Assembly (NCBI GenBank): GCA_900299295.1
Contig: OMJH01000060.1
Coordinates: 1-64,000 of the forward strand
Origin: Bacteroidota bacterium
GTDB lineage: Bacteria > Bacteroidota > Bacteroidia > B-17B0 > Aurantibacillaceae
Direction: 5' to 3'
Length of the DNA: 64,000 nt
The notes beneath the pieces are model-generated. The model did no database searches. It was not told the DNA's origin and saw only the letters and a program-made list of their open reading frames with translations. Every line of letters begins with the position of its first letter. Within the stretch, counting starts at the first letter, position 1. Made by a program: the position numbers and the translations under genes. Positions 1 through 9,269 of this stretch are shown here, one piece after another.

Positions 1-764
1 ACTTTCTCTTTTGTGGAAGAAAAAATCAAAATGGACTGATAGTCTTTTTCCTTAAGCAATCCGTTCAATAAAGGTTCTTTCTGTTGTTCATGGACAAAGT
101 AGGCGCGTTGGTCAATCCCTTCGGCGGGACGAGCAATGGCGATGTTCACTTCCACCGGATTGTGCAACAGTTTTTTCGCAAGTTCTCGCATTTTCGGAGG
201 CATGGTTGCGCTGAAACAAATGTTTTGCCGTTGTTTTGGAAGATAACTCACAATGCGAAGAATGTCGTCATAAAAACCCATGTCCAGCATGCGGTCCGCT
301 TCGTCTAAAACCACGTGCTGCAAATGACTGAAGTCAATATCTCCGGCCTGCAGTAGAGCGATTAAACGTCCGGGCGTTGCAATGACAATGTCAACGCCTT
401 CCTGCAACGCGCGTTTTTGACGACCCCACGCTACAGCATCTCCACCTCCGTAAATAGCAATGGATCCTACGCCGCAAAAATATCCCAATCCTTCTACCTG
501 CTGATCAATTTGAACGGCTAACTCACGCGTTGGAGCGAGAATCAATGCGTTTAAAAAACGTTTTTCACTGCAAAGAATTTTGTGCATCAGCGGCAACAAA
601 AACGCAGCCGTTTTTCCTGTTCCGGTTTGTGCGCAGGCAATGATATCCTTCCCCGCTAAAATTTCAGGAATGGCCTGCTGCTGCACGGGTGTTGGTTCGC
701 GATAACCCATGGTGGCGAGACCTTCTGCCAATTGCGAATGAAAATTAAAAGATGTAAAATCCAC
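1..764 (-). CDS. DEAD-box RNA helicase, RhlE-like (C-terminus outside window)
   Basis: ATP-dependent RNA helicase of the DEAD-box family, acting in rRNA maturation or mRNA turnover in the cytoplasm. Visible in order: the Q-motif (GYREPTPVQQQAIP) with an upstream Phe, Walker A (AQTGTGKT), motif Ia (PTRELA), TPGR, the DEAD box (VVLDEAD) and motif III (SAT), then the start of the second RecA-like domain. The gene runs off the left edge after about 254 codons. The start is placed at a GTG at 764, because an in-frame stop lies directly before it and starting at the next ATG would lose the Q-motif Phe. The paralogue cannot be decided without the C-terminal tail. Confidence 0.93.
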   Translation of the reverse strand, partial: MDFTSFNFHSQLAEGLATMGYREPTPVQQQAIPEILAGKDIIACAQTGTGKTAAFLLPLMHKILCSEKRFLNALILAPTRELAVQIDQQVEGLGYFCGVGSIAIYGGGDAVAWGRQKRALQEGVDIVIATPGRLIALLQAGDIDFSHLQHVVLDEADRMLDMGFYDDILRIVSYLPKQRQNICFSATMPPKMRELAKKLLHNPVEVNIAIARPAEGIDQRAYFVHEQQKEPLLNGLLKEKDYQSILIFSSTKEK

Positions 765-849
765 TTAAAAAAAGATTATCTCCAAAGATACTATTTAGAC
801 ACGAAGGCGGGAGATTTCATTTCGTGACAAAACCCTCGTCAAAAATTTG

Positions 850-857
850 CATCTTTG
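850..857 (+). promoter_or_regulatory. Probable der -7 promoter element (imperfect TAnnTTTG)
   Basis: CATCTTTG matches the Bacteroidota -7 consensus TAnnTTTG in all but the first base and ends 15 bases before the der ATG. A short leader of around ten bases would result. The assignment rests on motif and position only. Confidence 0.35.
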
Positions 858-872
858 CGGCTGAATTTAATA

Positions 873-2177
873 ATGGCGAATGTAGTTGCAATAATCGGAC
901 GGCCGAATGTGGGAAAGTCAACCTTGTTTAACCGGCTAACCGAAACACGCGAAGCGATTGTGGATGCCATTGCCGGTGTAACGCGCGATCGTCATTACGG
1001 AAAATCGGAATGGAATGGTGTTGAATTCAGCTTGATTGATACAGGCGGATACATTCGCGGATCGGATGATGTTTTTGAAGCAGAAATTCGACGCCAGGTA
1101 CAAATTGCCATTGATGAGTGCAGTGTGATGTTGTTTGTAGTGGATGTGAACGATGGCATTACTGATTACGATAAAGAAGTAGCGAAACTCGTTCGAAAAA
1201 GTGGAAAAGCTTGTCTTCTTGTTGCGAATAAGTCGGACAACGCCGAGCGTGCTGCATATGGAGGTGAATTTTACAGCTTGGGTTTGGGAGAAGTGTTTCC
1301 GGTTTCTGCTATTAACGGCAGCGGGACGGGTGAGCTTTTGGACGAGCTGGTTAAAAAATTTTCGCACGATCACGGAATAATAGAAGATACCTCGGTTCCG
1401 AAAATTGCAATTGTGGGTCGGCCCAATGTTGGAAAATCATCATTAACCAACGCGCTGCTCGGTGAGGAAAGAAATATTGTTACGGACGTCGCCGGAACCA
1501 CGCGCGATGCAATCAACACGCGTTACAAGGCATTCGGTCACGATTTGATTTTGATAGATACGGCAGGAATCCGTAAGAAAGCCAAGGTAGAGGAGGATCT
1601 CGAATTTTACAGTGTCATGCGCTCCATCAAGGCCATTGAAAATTGTGATGTGTGTGTATTGATACTGGATGCCACGCAGGGAATCGAAGCGCAGGATCTG
1701 GCTATTTTCCGGCTTGCTGTAAAAAATCACAAAGGAATAGTAATCGCCGTGAATAAATGGGATCTTGAAGAAAAGGAAACCAACACAGCCAAAGAGTACG
1801 AAGATTTTATTCGTAATCAGACGGCGCCTTTTCGTGATATTCCTATTGTGTTCATAAGTGCAACGAACAAGCAACGTATTTTAAAGGTAGTGGAAATGGC
1901 CATGCAGGTTTACCAAAACAAGACACGAAAAATTTCAACCAGCGAATTGAACGATTTCTTTCTTCCGTTGATTGAAAATTACGGACCTCCTGCAATAAAA
2001 GGAAAATACATCAAAGTAAAGTATGTTACTCAATTACCGAATATGCCCGTGTTTGTTTTTTTCTGCAATCTTCCGCAGTACGTCAACGAACCCTATATTC
2101 GCTTTCTGGAAAATAAACTGCGTGAACAATGGGAATTTTCAGGAGTACCGATTGATATTTTCTTCCGGAGAAAATAA
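873..2177 (+). CDS. der: Ribosome biogenesis GTPase Der (EngA)
   Basis: Tandem-GTPase needed for maturation of the 50S ribosomal subunit. Two G domains are clear: a GRPNVGKS P-loop at residues 9-16 with a DTGGY switch, and a second GRPNVGKS near residue 182 with DTAGIR and NKWD. A KH-like C-terminal domain ends in the basic tail FFRRK. The length of 434 residues is normal. An upstream TTG at 855 is open in frame, but ATG 873 directly begins the family N-terminus [16 protein letters not shown] and is preferred. The gene is monocistronic and converges on trmH, whose stop lies 12 bases away. Confidence 0.97.
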   Translation: MANVVAIIGRPNVGKSTLFNRLTETREAIVDAIAGVTRDRHYGKSEWNGVEFSLIDTGGYIRGSDDVFEAEIRRQVQIAIDECSVMLFVVDVNDGITDYDKEVAKLVRKSGKACLLVANKSDNAERAAYGGEFYSLGLGEVFPVSAINGSGTGELLDELVKKFSHDHGIIEDTSVPKIAIVGRPNVGKSSLTNALLGEERNIVTDVAGTTRDAINTRYKAFGHDLILIDTAGIRKKAKVEEDLEFYSVMRSIKAIENCDVCVLILDATQGIEAQDLAIFRLAVKNHKGIVIAVNKWDLEEKETNTAKEYEDFIRNQTAPFRDIPIVFISATNKQRILKVVEMAMQVYQNKTRKISTSELNDFFLPLIENYGPPAIKGKYIKVKYVTQLPNMPVFVFFCNLPQYVNEPYIRFLENKLREQWEFSGVPIDIFFRRK

Positions 2178-2188
2178 TCGTACTTAAC

Positions 2189-2863
2189 TTATTTTTTGAA
2201 AAAAAATTCTTTTTCAATCAATTCAACATTTTTAATGCTGTTGCGCAACCAGGTAAGATAGACACTGTCTTTTTCTTCTTTACTTAATCCCCATTCAATA
2301 GCGGAATTTGATCGTATTTTACGGGTGAGTTCAAACATGCAAAGCGCTGCGCTCACCGAGATGTTAAAGCTCTCCGTAAATCCATGCATTGGAATTTTCA
2401 CAAATTCATCTGCTTCCTCCAAAACATCATTTGAAATCCCTTCCTGCTCCGTGCCAAAAACCAAAGCGATTTTTTTATCGACGGGTAATTCATGGATGCT
2501 GCAATCATTTTTATGTGGTGTTGTGGCAACAATTCGAAATCCTTTTTCCTTTAATTGCCGAAGGCAGTTTCTTGTATTGTTTTCTGCGCCGCTGTAACGC
2601 TGCAACGAAATCCAATTTTCAGATCCCATTGCAACGTCCTCACTTACTTTGTAGGTGTGACGGCTTTCAATCGCATGAACAAACTGAACACCAAAACAAT
2701 CAGCACTTCGCAACACCGCGGAGGCGTTGTGCGCCTGATACACGTTTTCAAGTACAATCTGCAAATGATTCATTCGTTGATTTAGTACCTTCTTGAATTT
2801 TTCCAGACGCCGTTCAACAAGGAATTGCTCGAGGTAGCCCGTTAGTGCTGTAATATTCTCCAT
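2189..2863 (-). CDS. trmH: tRNA (guanosine(18)-2'-O)-methyltransferase, SpoU/TrmH family
   Basis: SPOUT-class methyltransferase that 2'-O-methylates G18 in the tRNA D-loop using S-adenosylmethionine. The three SpoU motifs are present: HNASAVLRSADCFGV (about residues 44-58), ALVFGTEQEGIS in the middle, and IPMHGFTESFNISVSAA near residue 160, which together form the trefoil knot. At 224 residues it has the size of TrmH rather than of the longer rRNA enzymes RlmB or TsnR. It lies 20 bases downstream of the MFS permease on the same strand and is probably co-transcribed with it. The TrmH subgroup is assigned by length and N-terminus. Confidence 0.9.
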   Translation of the reverse strand: MENITALTGYLEQFLVERRLEKFKKVLNQRMNHLQIVLENVYQAHNASAVLRSADCFGVQFVHAIESRHTYKVSEDVAMGSENWISLQRYSGAENNTRNCLRQLKEKGFRIVATTPHKNDCSIHELPVDKKIALVFGTEQEGISNDVLEEADEFVKIPMHGFTESFNISVSAALCMFELTRKIRSNSAIEWGLSKEEKDSVYLTWLRNSIKNVELIEKEFFFKK

Positions 2864-2883
2864 AATTTTTATTGAGGTCCAAT

Positions 2884-4140
2884 TTAATGATGAAGATTTT
2901 CGATTTCTTCCGGGCGATGCTTATGGCGAAACAACAATGCGAATAAAACGGCAATGATGAGTGAGTAGCCTGCAAAAGCGAGCCACGTTCCATTCCAGTT
3001 GGTCTGATTATTTTCTGTTTTGAAAAACATGTCAATTGCCCAACTGGAAGCGATTGTCCCAATATATGCACCCACACCATTTGTCATCATCATAAATAAA
3101 CCTTGGGCACTGCTCCTGATTGTTGTATCGGTATTGGTTTCTACAAACAAAGATCCTGAAATATTGAAAAAATCAAAGGCCATTCCATATACAATGCAGG
3201 ATAAAATAATCATCCATAACCCTTCAGCCGGATTTCCAAATGCGAATAAACCAAAACGAAGAACCCATGCAATCATTGAAAATAGCATTACGTTTTTTAT
3301 TCCGAACCGCCGAAGGAAAAATGGAATTGTAAGTATAAAAACAGTTTCAGAGATTTGCGAAATCGACATGATGATGGTTGAGTATTTTACCACGATGGAA
3401 TCTGCATATTCACTCGCTTGTTTGAAGCTGTCAAGATAAGCATCGCCATACATGTTGGTGAGTTGTAAAGCTGCACCAAGAAACATGGAGAAAATGAAGA
3501 AGAGGGCCATTTTGTAATTACTAAATAATTTAAAGGCATTTAAACCGAGTTGTTCGGTGAAGGATGCTGTGCGAGAAATGTTTCGTGCTGGCGGACACGA
3601 CGGTAGTGTAAATGAGTAGCCGGCAAGTGCAATCGCTGCAACAGCTGCAATATAAAATTGATTTCCGTTGTCTTTGCTGCCACTGAGATTAGTCACCCAC
3701 ATTGCAACGATGAATCCGATGGTGCCCCACACGCGAATTGGCGGAAAAACTTTTACTACATCAAATTTATTTGACTTTAAAATGGTGTAGGCAATAGAAT
3801 TGGATAAGGAAATTGTTGGCATATAGCACAACATCGCGGCGAGTATGTAATAATACAAAACATCAGGATCGCTAACACCGGGCACAAAAAAAAGAATGCC
3901 ACCATAAACTAAATGAAGAAGTCCGTATAATCGTTCTGCATTAATCCATCGGTCTGCAATTATACCGGTTATGGCCGGCATAATGAGTGATGAAAGTGCC
4001 AGGGTTGAAAAAATTGCACCAAACTGCGGAAAGGTCCAGTGTTTAGCGTTGATGCAATAAGTTCCGATGGTAATCAGCCAGGCTCCCCACACAAAAAATT
4101 GCAGGAAGCTCATGATGGTGAGACGTAATTTCAGATTCAT
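2884..4140 (-). CDS. MFS nucleoside:H+ symporter family permease
   Basis: Twelve-helix inner-membrane transporter resembling the NupG/XapB nucleoside permeases: the N-terminus has the FVWGAWLITIGTY helix, followed by GIIADRW at the loop between helices 2 and 3 and a PxRVWGTIGF segment near the middle, all typical of that family. It probably imports nucleosides with protons. The start is set at ATG 4140 (MNLKLRLTIMSFLQ); an upstream in-frame GTG would add only seven residues. The product has 418 residues. It precedes trmH by 20 bases. Substrate specificity is inferred from family resemblance and not from binding residues. Confidence 0.85.
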   Translation of the reverse strand: MNLKLRLTIMSFLQFFVWGAWLITIGTYCINAKHWTFPQFGAIFSTLALSSLIMPAITGIIADRWINAERLYGLLHLVYGGILFFVPGVSDPDVLYYYILAAMLCYMPTISLSNSIAYTILKSNKFDVVKVFPPIRVWGTIGFIVAMWVTNLSGSKDNGNQFYIAAVAAIALAGYSFTLPSCPPARNISRTASFTEQLGLNAFKLFSNYKMALFFIFSMFLGAALQLTNMYGDAYLDSFKQASEYADSIVVKYSTIIMSISQISETVFILTIPFFLRRFGIKNVMLFSMIAWVLRFGLFAFGNPAEGLWMIILSCIVYGMAFDFFNISGSLFVETNTDTTIRSSAQGLFMMMTNGVGAYIGTIASSWAIDMFFKTENNQTNWNGTWLAFAGYSLIIAVLFALLFRHKHRPEEIENLHH

Positions 4141-4245
4141 TTTAATAAAAATTTGAATCACGGGTTCCTATAGAATCCGTGTTGCCTTAACGGGCATGAA
4201 TCGAAAATAAGTAATTTATTTGTTTTTTGAATAAAAGAAAAACAC

Positions 4246-5160
4246 TTAATCCAGAACAAGCGTAGCTTGGCCGATGGTCACGCCGTCTGCGTTCACTTCA
4301 ATCTGATAGTTTCCGGCAACGAACGCCGAGTTCCCTTCGCAATAAGTTTGCGCGGTTAGTTCTACATTGGCGTAATTCACGGTTTCTTTACCTGCAAAAT
4401 ATCCCTTCGTTTTGTTGAAAGCAAATCGACACGATTCATCGTAACTTTTTGCCATTTCTTTTCCGTCAGGTGTTATAATGCGGATATAAACCAATTTAGG
4501 ACCTGGCTTCGCAATTTTGTTTTCTCCCAGGGTAAAACTTACGCGAATTTTTTCGCACTTTTTCGCCTTGGAAGTTTCAACTTCCTTTTTGCCCCGTCGG
4601 TAATATACACCTTTAGCGTTGATTCCTGACGCTGTAAGCGTTTGCGCACGGTCAATTATTTCTTGTTTGCTTACGATTACCTTTTCCAGATTCCCTGTTT
4701 TTTCTTTTTCTTTTTCAAGTGTTCCCTGAATGGCTTTCTTCTCTGCGACAAGTGTAATGTTTAATGTATTTAATGAATCGATGGTGCGAACATAACTTTG
4801 CATGATCGCCCGTAAGGTTTCAGTTTCTGCTTTCAGCTTTTTTACCATTGCGGCATTGCCTTTGTATTTTTCCACTTGCTGAATAAGCGAGTCAATCTGG
4901 GATTTTTTCTGATCGATTTCCGATTGCAGCGCTGCGTCTGAAGTTTGGAGGTCAGCGTATTGCTGTTTGAGCTCCAGCAAATCGCTTTTTACGTCTCGAT
5001 TTTCACCTTCCACAAGTTTAATTTTCTCAATGTATTCAACTTCACCTGCTTTTTTAGTGTACCACATCCAGAAAAGGACAACATTTCCTACGAGAGAGAG
5101 TAGCAGAAGCATTACTATTACGCCACGTTGTTTTTTTTCAGATGAAGATTGGTTTTCCAT
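4246..5160 (-). CDS. Membrane-anchored coiled-coil protein, function unknown
   Basis: Product of 304 residues with a short Lys/Ser-rich cytoplasmic tail, a single transmembrane helix at about residues 14-34 (VIVMLLLLSLVGNVVLFWMW), then a long heptad-rich coiled coil to about residue 170. The C-terminal region of about 110 residues looks beta-rich and contains KLVYIRIITPDGKEM. I do not recognise a named family. The topology resembles periplasmic coiled-coil proteins that many Bacteroidota carry without known function. The gene stands alone between convergent or divergent neighbours and starts at ATG 5160. Confidence 0.75.
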   Translation of the reverse strand: MENQSSSEKKQRGVIVMLLLLSLVGNVVLFWMWYTKKAGEVEYIEKIKLVEGENRDVKSDLLELKQQYADLQTSDAALQSEIDQKKSQIDSLIQQVEKYKGNAAMVKKLKAETETLRAIMQSYVRTIDSLNTLNITLVAEKKAIQGTLEKEKEKTGNLEKVIVSKQEIIDRAQTLTASGINAKGVYYRRGKKEVETSKAKKCEKIRVSFTLGENKIAKPGPKLVYIRIITPDGKEMAKSYDESCRFAFNKTKGYFAGKETVNYANVELTAQTYCEGNSAFVAGNYQIEVNADGVTIGQATLVLD

Positions 5161-5267
5161 AAGGGATAATTTATTGATTCAAAATTAATACTTTTAATAT
5201 CGAAGGTGAAAGACATTACTCATAGTAACCAACAACTGATTCTTAAAAAAGTTAAAAAAATGGCCTT

Positions 5268-5954
5268 ATGTTAAGGGATCTTCTCCATCTTTTTTTTCCG
5301 GAACTATGTTTAGCTTGTCGGGAAACCTTATTAGAGCATGAAAAAACTATTTGTAACTCCTGCTTTGTTGGGCTACCAAGAACAAATTTCCATATGCAAA
5401 AAGGAAATGAAGCGGAGCGTATTTTTATCGGAAGAATCCCTGTGGAGTCTGCTGCAAGTTGTTATTTTTTTAATCAAGGTTCACGTGTTCAGGAATTACT
5501 GCATCAGCTGAAATATAAAAATCAGCCGGAGGCAGGTGAAATTGTAGGCGAATGGTATGGAAAAGAATTATTGAAAACAGAAACTTTTGCCAAGGCGGAT
5601 TTTATTGTACCGGTGCCATTGCATCCCAAAAAACAAAAGCAACGCGGCTATAATCAGGCTGAACATTTTGCTATTGGTATGGGGCGTGGGACCGGAATTC
5701 CTGTAGTTACGGATTGGTTACTAAGAACGAGAAGTAGTGATACGCAAACTAAAAAAAACAAGTTTTCCCGCTGGCAGGGTGTGGAGTCTGTTTTTTCGTT
5801 TAACCCCTTGGAAAGGGTGGAGGGAAAGCATTTTTTACTGGTTGACGATGTGCTCACCACCGGTGCCACGCTGGAAGCCTGCGCAGTTGCGATGTATAAA
5901 TTTGAAAAGGAGATAAAAATCAGTATTGCAACGATTGCCTATGCGCAACGTTAG
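5268..5954 (+). CDS. comF: ComF family amidophosphoribosyltransferase-like protein
   Basis: Phosphoribosyltransferase-fold protein of the ComF/GntX family, linked in other bacteria to DNA uptake. The N-terminus carries a zinc-ribbon pair, Cys14-x2-Cys17 and Cys29-x2-Cys32. The PRPP-binding loop VDDVLTTGAT lies near residue 192, and the family signature PVPLHPKKQKQRGYNQAE precedes it. The length of 228 residues is normal. No competence genes sit next to it. Its stop codon interlocks with that of the convergent scoB gene: the two ends overlap by four bases. True function in DNA uptake is unproven for this organism. Confidence 0.9.
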   Translation: MLRDLLHLFFPELCLACRETLLEHEKTICNSCFVGLPRTNFHMQKGNEAERIFIGRIPVESAASCYFFNQGSRVQELLHQLKYKNQPEAGEIVGEWYGKELLKTETFAKADFIVPVPLHPKKQKQRGYNQAEHFAIGMGRGTGIPVVTDWLLRTRSSDTQTKKNKFSRWQGVESVFSFNPLERVEGKHFLLVDDVLTTGATLEACAVAMYKFEKEIKISIATIAYAQR

Positions 5955-6610
5955 TCAATTTTCATTTCTGGGATTTCACCTTCAATAAGTAATCGTCCTC
6001 CGGTTGCCATTTTAACGTGATCGACAGTAATTCCGGGTGCTCTTTCCAATAGACGAAATCCACCTTCGGGTAAAACATCCAATACAGCAAGTTCAGTTAC
6101 AATTCGCTTAACACAACGAACGCCGGTTAAGGGTAAGGTGCACTCCGGTAAAAGTTTTGATTCTCCGGCTTTATTCACATGTTGCATGGCAACAATAATA
6201 TTTTTCGCTGAGGCAACTAAGTCCATTGCCCCGCCCATTCCTTTAACCATTTTCCCTGGTATTTTCCAATTAGCGATGTCGCCGTTTTCGCTTACTTCCA
6301 TTGCGCCGAGTATGGTAAGGTCCACTTTTTGTGCACGTATCATTCCGAAACTCATTGCTGAATCAAAAATAGATGCACCCTTTAATAAGGTTACAGTTTG
6401 TTTGCCTGCATTGATTAAATCCGCATCTTCCTCGCCCTCAAACGGAAAAGGCCCCATTCCTAAAATTCCGTTTTCACTCTGCAGTTCAACGTTGTAACCT
6501 TTGGGGATAAAATTTGCAACGAGGGTTGGAATACCAATACCAAGGTTAACGAACATCCCGTCTTTTACTTCTTTGGCAATTCGTTTCGCAATACCATTTT
6601 TATCGAGCAT
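5951..6610 (-). CDS. scoB: 3-oxoacid CoA-transferase subunit B
   Basis: Beta subunit of a family I CoA-transferase (succinyl-CoA:3-ketoacid type), which moves CoA between succinyl-CoA and acetoacetate in ketone-body use. The catalytic Glu is visible as Glu46 in QSENG, and the glycine-rich GIGIPT loop lies before it. The length of 219 residues is standard. The A subunit, needed for activity and usually encoded directly upstream, is not in this window: the upstream neighbour is rsmE, 78 bases away. The A subunit must therefore be encoded elsewhere if the enzyme works. Substrate is inferred from family likeness. Confidence 0.92.
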   Translation of the reverse strand: MLDKNGIAKRIAKEVKDGMFVNLGIGIPTLVANFIPKGYNVELQSENGILGMGPFPFEGEEDADLINAGKQTVTLLKGASIFDSAMSFGMIRAQKVDLTILGAMEVSENGDIANWKIPGKMVKGMGGAMDLVASAKNIIVAMQHVNKAGESKLLPECTLPLTGVRCVKRIVTELAVLDVLPEGGFRLLERAPGITVDHVKMATGGRLLIEGEIPEMKID

Positions 6611-6688
6611 AATACAATTTTTTTGAGATTAAAATTACGTCTTATTTTGATGTTGGCTTACGCAATAATATAGATTTTAATTATTGAA

Positions 6689-7378
6689 TTATCGAAAAAA
6701 TGCGGCTACATATATTGCAGCAGTTTCAGTACGAAGCCGGCTTTCGCCAAGGCTTACCGGGGTAAAATCATTTTTTATAGCCTCCTCAATCTCAGGTTCG
6801 GCGAAGTCGCCTTCAGGTCCAATAATCACAATTAGATTTTGTGATTCAATCTGGCGCAGAAATATTTTTTTTGAGTCCGCAGCACAATGCGCAATAATTT
6901 TTTTTGCGGGGGATAGATGGTTTAATTTAAAAAATTCAGATAGAGAAACGCAGTCACGGATAGTTGGCAGATAAGCCTGTCCTGATTGTTTAACTGCACT
7001 TAAAACGATTTTTCTTATACGTTCTGTATTTATTTCTTTTCTTTCCGAATTTTTACAACGTATAAAACTAATTTCCTCAACTCCCATTTCGGTGGCTTTT
7101 TCTGCAAACCACTCCATCCTGTCTATGCTTTTTGTAGGAGCAATCGCAAGATGAAGGTTCATAATTCGTTTTTCTATTTTTATGGTTTCTGTTATTTCAG
7201 CTACACACTTCTTTTCATGCACGGATATCAGAGTACCAAAATAGCGATTTCCGATTCCATCTAGTAGCGTTACTGCCTCACCAGTCCGCATACGCATTAC
7301 TTTTGCGCAATGCCAGGATTCTTCTTCACTCAAATGAAGCTGATTATTTTCCTTTCTACCCGCGAAGAAAATGTTCAT
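6689..7378 (-). CDS. rsmE: 16S rRNA (uracil(1498)-N3)-methyltransferase
   Basis: SPOUT-fold enzyme that methylates N3 of U1498 in the 30S decoding region. Motifs: HCAKVMRMRTGE in the N-terminal PUA-like domain, RMEWFAEKATEMGV in the middle, IIGPEGDF in the SAM-binding knot and SLGESRLRTETAAI near the C-terminus. The length of 229 residues is typical. It follows the TPR gene by 15 bases and is probably in an operon with it and the response regulator upstream; scoB follows after 78 bases. Confidence 0.95.
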   Translation of the reverse strand: MNIFFAGRKENNQLHLSEEESWHCAKVMRMRTGEAVTLLDGIGNRYFGTLISVHEKKCVAEITETIKIEKRIMNLHLAIAPTKSIDRMEWFAEKATEMGVEEISFIRCKNSERKEINTERIRKIVLSAVKQSGQAYLPTIRDCVSLSEFFKLNHLSPAKKIIAHCAADSKKIFLRQIESQNLIVIIGPEGDFAEPEIEEAIKNDFTPVSLGESRLRTETAAIYVAAFFR

Positions 7379-7393
7379 TAATTAAAAGAGAAA

Positions 7394-8416
7394 TTATTTT
7401 TTCTTTTTCTTCTTCGGGTTTTTGCAATCTTGCACGAAGGGTGATGCTTCTTCAAATCCTAGTTCAGCGGCTTTTGAAAATACGACGCAGGCACCATCGT
7501 TATCGTTGAGTTCATTCATTCGAATAAGACCGATACGATAATAATATTCACCGTTTGTATTATCCAGTTTAATGCATTGCTGATAATCGTAGATGGCACT
7601 TTGAAACTGTTGGAGTTGTTCGCATGTCTCTCCGCGTTCAAGCAAAGCGTCAATACTGGAAGGATTCAAATCAATACAATAAGATAAATCCTTAAATGCC
7701 TGTTCTGAATTCCCTGTTTTTCGATTCGCAGATCCGCGTAAATACCAGGCCTTGAAATTTGTTGAGTCGTGCATTACCGCGTTGTTGAATTGTGTTAAAG
7801 CCAACGGGTAATTTTCCATTTTCAAACAGATTTCACCTTTAAAAATTTGAAAACTTATCGAGTCCGGAACAAGCAAAATGGCTGTATTTATAAACTCTAA
7901 TGCTTCCTTATTTCTCGATAAATTTAGAGCCGAAACCGCTTCTCTGTATTGTGAAACGCCTTCAGTCCAACAAAAACAATCGTCGTGAACTCGGCTCGGA
8001 AATGTACTTTTTGAGGAGAGTTGTTCTGAAATTATTTTACAGCCTGTTAATTTTTCACCCTCCTTAAATTTTGAATAACCGAATATTGTCATGGCAACAC
8101 CATCTGTTGAATCAATTTTTAATAATTTTTCAGCATCACGTTTCGCTTGGGAGTAATCAGAAATAAAATAGGCAGTTTGTGCATGTCGCGATAAACAATG
8201 CGTCCATTCGGGTTTGATTTTATTAAATCCGTTTGTTGACTTTAGAGAATGATCTATTTCGGGACTGATTATTTTAAAGGCCTTATCATATTCTGAGTAC
8301 GCTACTTTGTAATTTTTTATTGTAAATCGGGAATCGGCAGAACTGATTAATTTATTGAATTCTGTTGTTTGTCCAAAAAGTAGAATTGGTAGAAAAAAAA
8401 TCCAGCTAATTTTCAT
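7394..8416 (-). CDS. Secreted TPR-repeat protein
   Basis: Protein of 340 residues with an N-terminal signal peptide (MKISWIFFLPILLFGQ), indicating export to the periplasm. Tetratricopeptide-like repeats follow, visible as repeats of A/G-x-YxxA-type helices, for example NYPLALTQFNNAVMHD, FKAWYLRGSANRK and FQSAIYDYQQCIKLD. It ends in a run of lysines. TPR arrays mediate protein contacts; no catalytic motif is seen. It sits 14 bases after the response regulator gene and 15 before rsmE. The specific role is unknown. Confidence 0.85.
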   Translation of the reverse strand: MKISWIFFLPILLFGQTTEFNKLISSADSRFTIKNYKVAYSEYDKAFKIISPEIDHSLKSTNGFNKIKPEWTHCLSRHAQTAYFISDYSQAKRDAEKLLKIDSTDGVAMTIFGYSKFKEGEKLTGCKIISEQLSSKSTFPSRVHDDCFCWTEGVSQYREAVSALNLSRNKEALEFINTAILLVPDSISFQIFKGEICLKMENYPLALTQFNNAVMHDSTNFKAWYLRGSANRKTGNSEQAFKDLSYCIDLNPSSIDALLERGETCEQLQQFQSAIYDYQQCIKLDNTNGEYYYRIGLIRMNELNDNDGACVVFSKAAELGFEEASPFVQDCKNPKKKKKK

Positions 8417-8430
8417 ATGTATTTAATTGA

Positions 8431-9102
8431 TTAAAATTCAAATTTATATCCTACACCTTTTATTGTCTTAATATATTCGTCACCTAGTTTTTCCCTTAGT
8501 TTTCTAACATGCACATCAATTGTTCTGTCTCCTACAACAACCTCATCTCCCCAAACCTGGTTTAAAATAGATTCACGTGAAAAGACTTTTCCGGGTTTTG
8601 CAGCAAGTAAAGAAAGGAGTTTGAATTCTTTTCGAGGCAGTCCAATTTCAACGCCATTTTTAATAACAATAAAACGATCCTGATCAATAATAAGTCCACC
8701 GATCTCGTTTCTGTTCACGGAATCGGGTTCTGTTCGCCGCAATAGGCCTTTAATTCGGCTGGCCAGTACCAAGGGTTTTATCGGCTTGCTGATATAATCG
8801 TCGGCACCTACTTCGAAACCTGCAATCTGTGAGTAATCCTCATTACGCGCCGTAAGAAAGGTGATAATTGTCTTTTTCAAATCAGGAATTGCCCTAAGTT
8901 CTCGGCACGTTTCGATACCATCCATGTCGGGCATCATCACGTCCAGGATAATTAAATGTGGTATTTCCTTTCTGGCTTTAACAATTCCATCACGACCATT
9001 CAACGCCGTATGAACTTCATATCCCAGTTTATTTAAGTTATATCCAAGGAAATCGAGAATGTCCTGCTCATCATCCACAATAAGTATTTTGTACGAATTC
9101 AC
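8431..9102 (-). CDS. OmpR/PhoB-family response regulator
   Basis: Two-component DNA-binding regulator. The receiver domain has the acidic pair Asp10-Asp11, the phosphoacceptor Asp54 (LIILDVMMPD) and a SKP lysine near residue 108. A winged-helix Trans_reg_C domain follows (SRESILNQVWGD, RTIDVHVRKLREKLG, IKTIKGVGYKF). The GTG at 9102 gives 223 residues, the usual PhoB size. A longer in-frame start is a TTG at 9153, but it lies inside the U-tract of the terminator of the upstream gene and is unlikely. No partner histidine kinase is adjacent, so its signal is unknown. Confidence 0.93.
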   Translation of the reverse strand: MNSYKILIVDDEQDILDFLGYNLNKLGYEVHTALNGRDGIVKARKEIPHLIILDVMMPDMDGIETCRELRAIPDLKKTIITFLTARNEDYSQIAGFEVGADDYISKPIKPLVLASRIKGLLRRTEPDSVNRNEIGGLIIDQDRFIVIKNGVEIGLPRKEFKLLSLLAAKPGKVFSRESILNQVWGDEVVVGDRTIDVHVRKLREKLGDEYIKTIKGVGYKFEF

Positions 9103-9146
9103 GCTCAAATTTACGGAAATTCGCTCATTGACGTAGTTGATGTACA

Positions 9147-9177
9147 AAAACAAAACCTGCCTTACGGGGCAGGTTTT
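9147..9177 (-). terminator. Rho-independent terminator after the arginase-family gene
   Basis: A 10-bp perfect stem (AAAACCTGCC / GGCAGGTTTT at 9152-9161 and 9168-9177) with a six-base loop. Read on the minus strand it is followed by a T-rich tract (GTTTTT). It lies about 90 bases after the stop of the arginase-family gene and just before the response-regulator start. Confidence 0.8.
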
Positions 9178-9269
9178 TAAAAAACTGTTGCAGTAATTCT
9201 TAAACTACCGCTTCAGCAAAACAAAAGTAATTTAAGAACTTGTCTTTTTAAATGATGCAGGTCAATTCA

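Noticed and set aside
48-308. Plus-strand reading frame across the left end
   Set aside because: It is antisense to the DEAD-box helicase, whose motifs are unmistakable on the minus strand.
9103-9153. 17-residue N-terminal extension of the OmpR-type regulator from TTG 9153
   Set aside because: The TTG lies in the T-tract of the upstream terminator, and the extension goes beyond the family's N-terminus.
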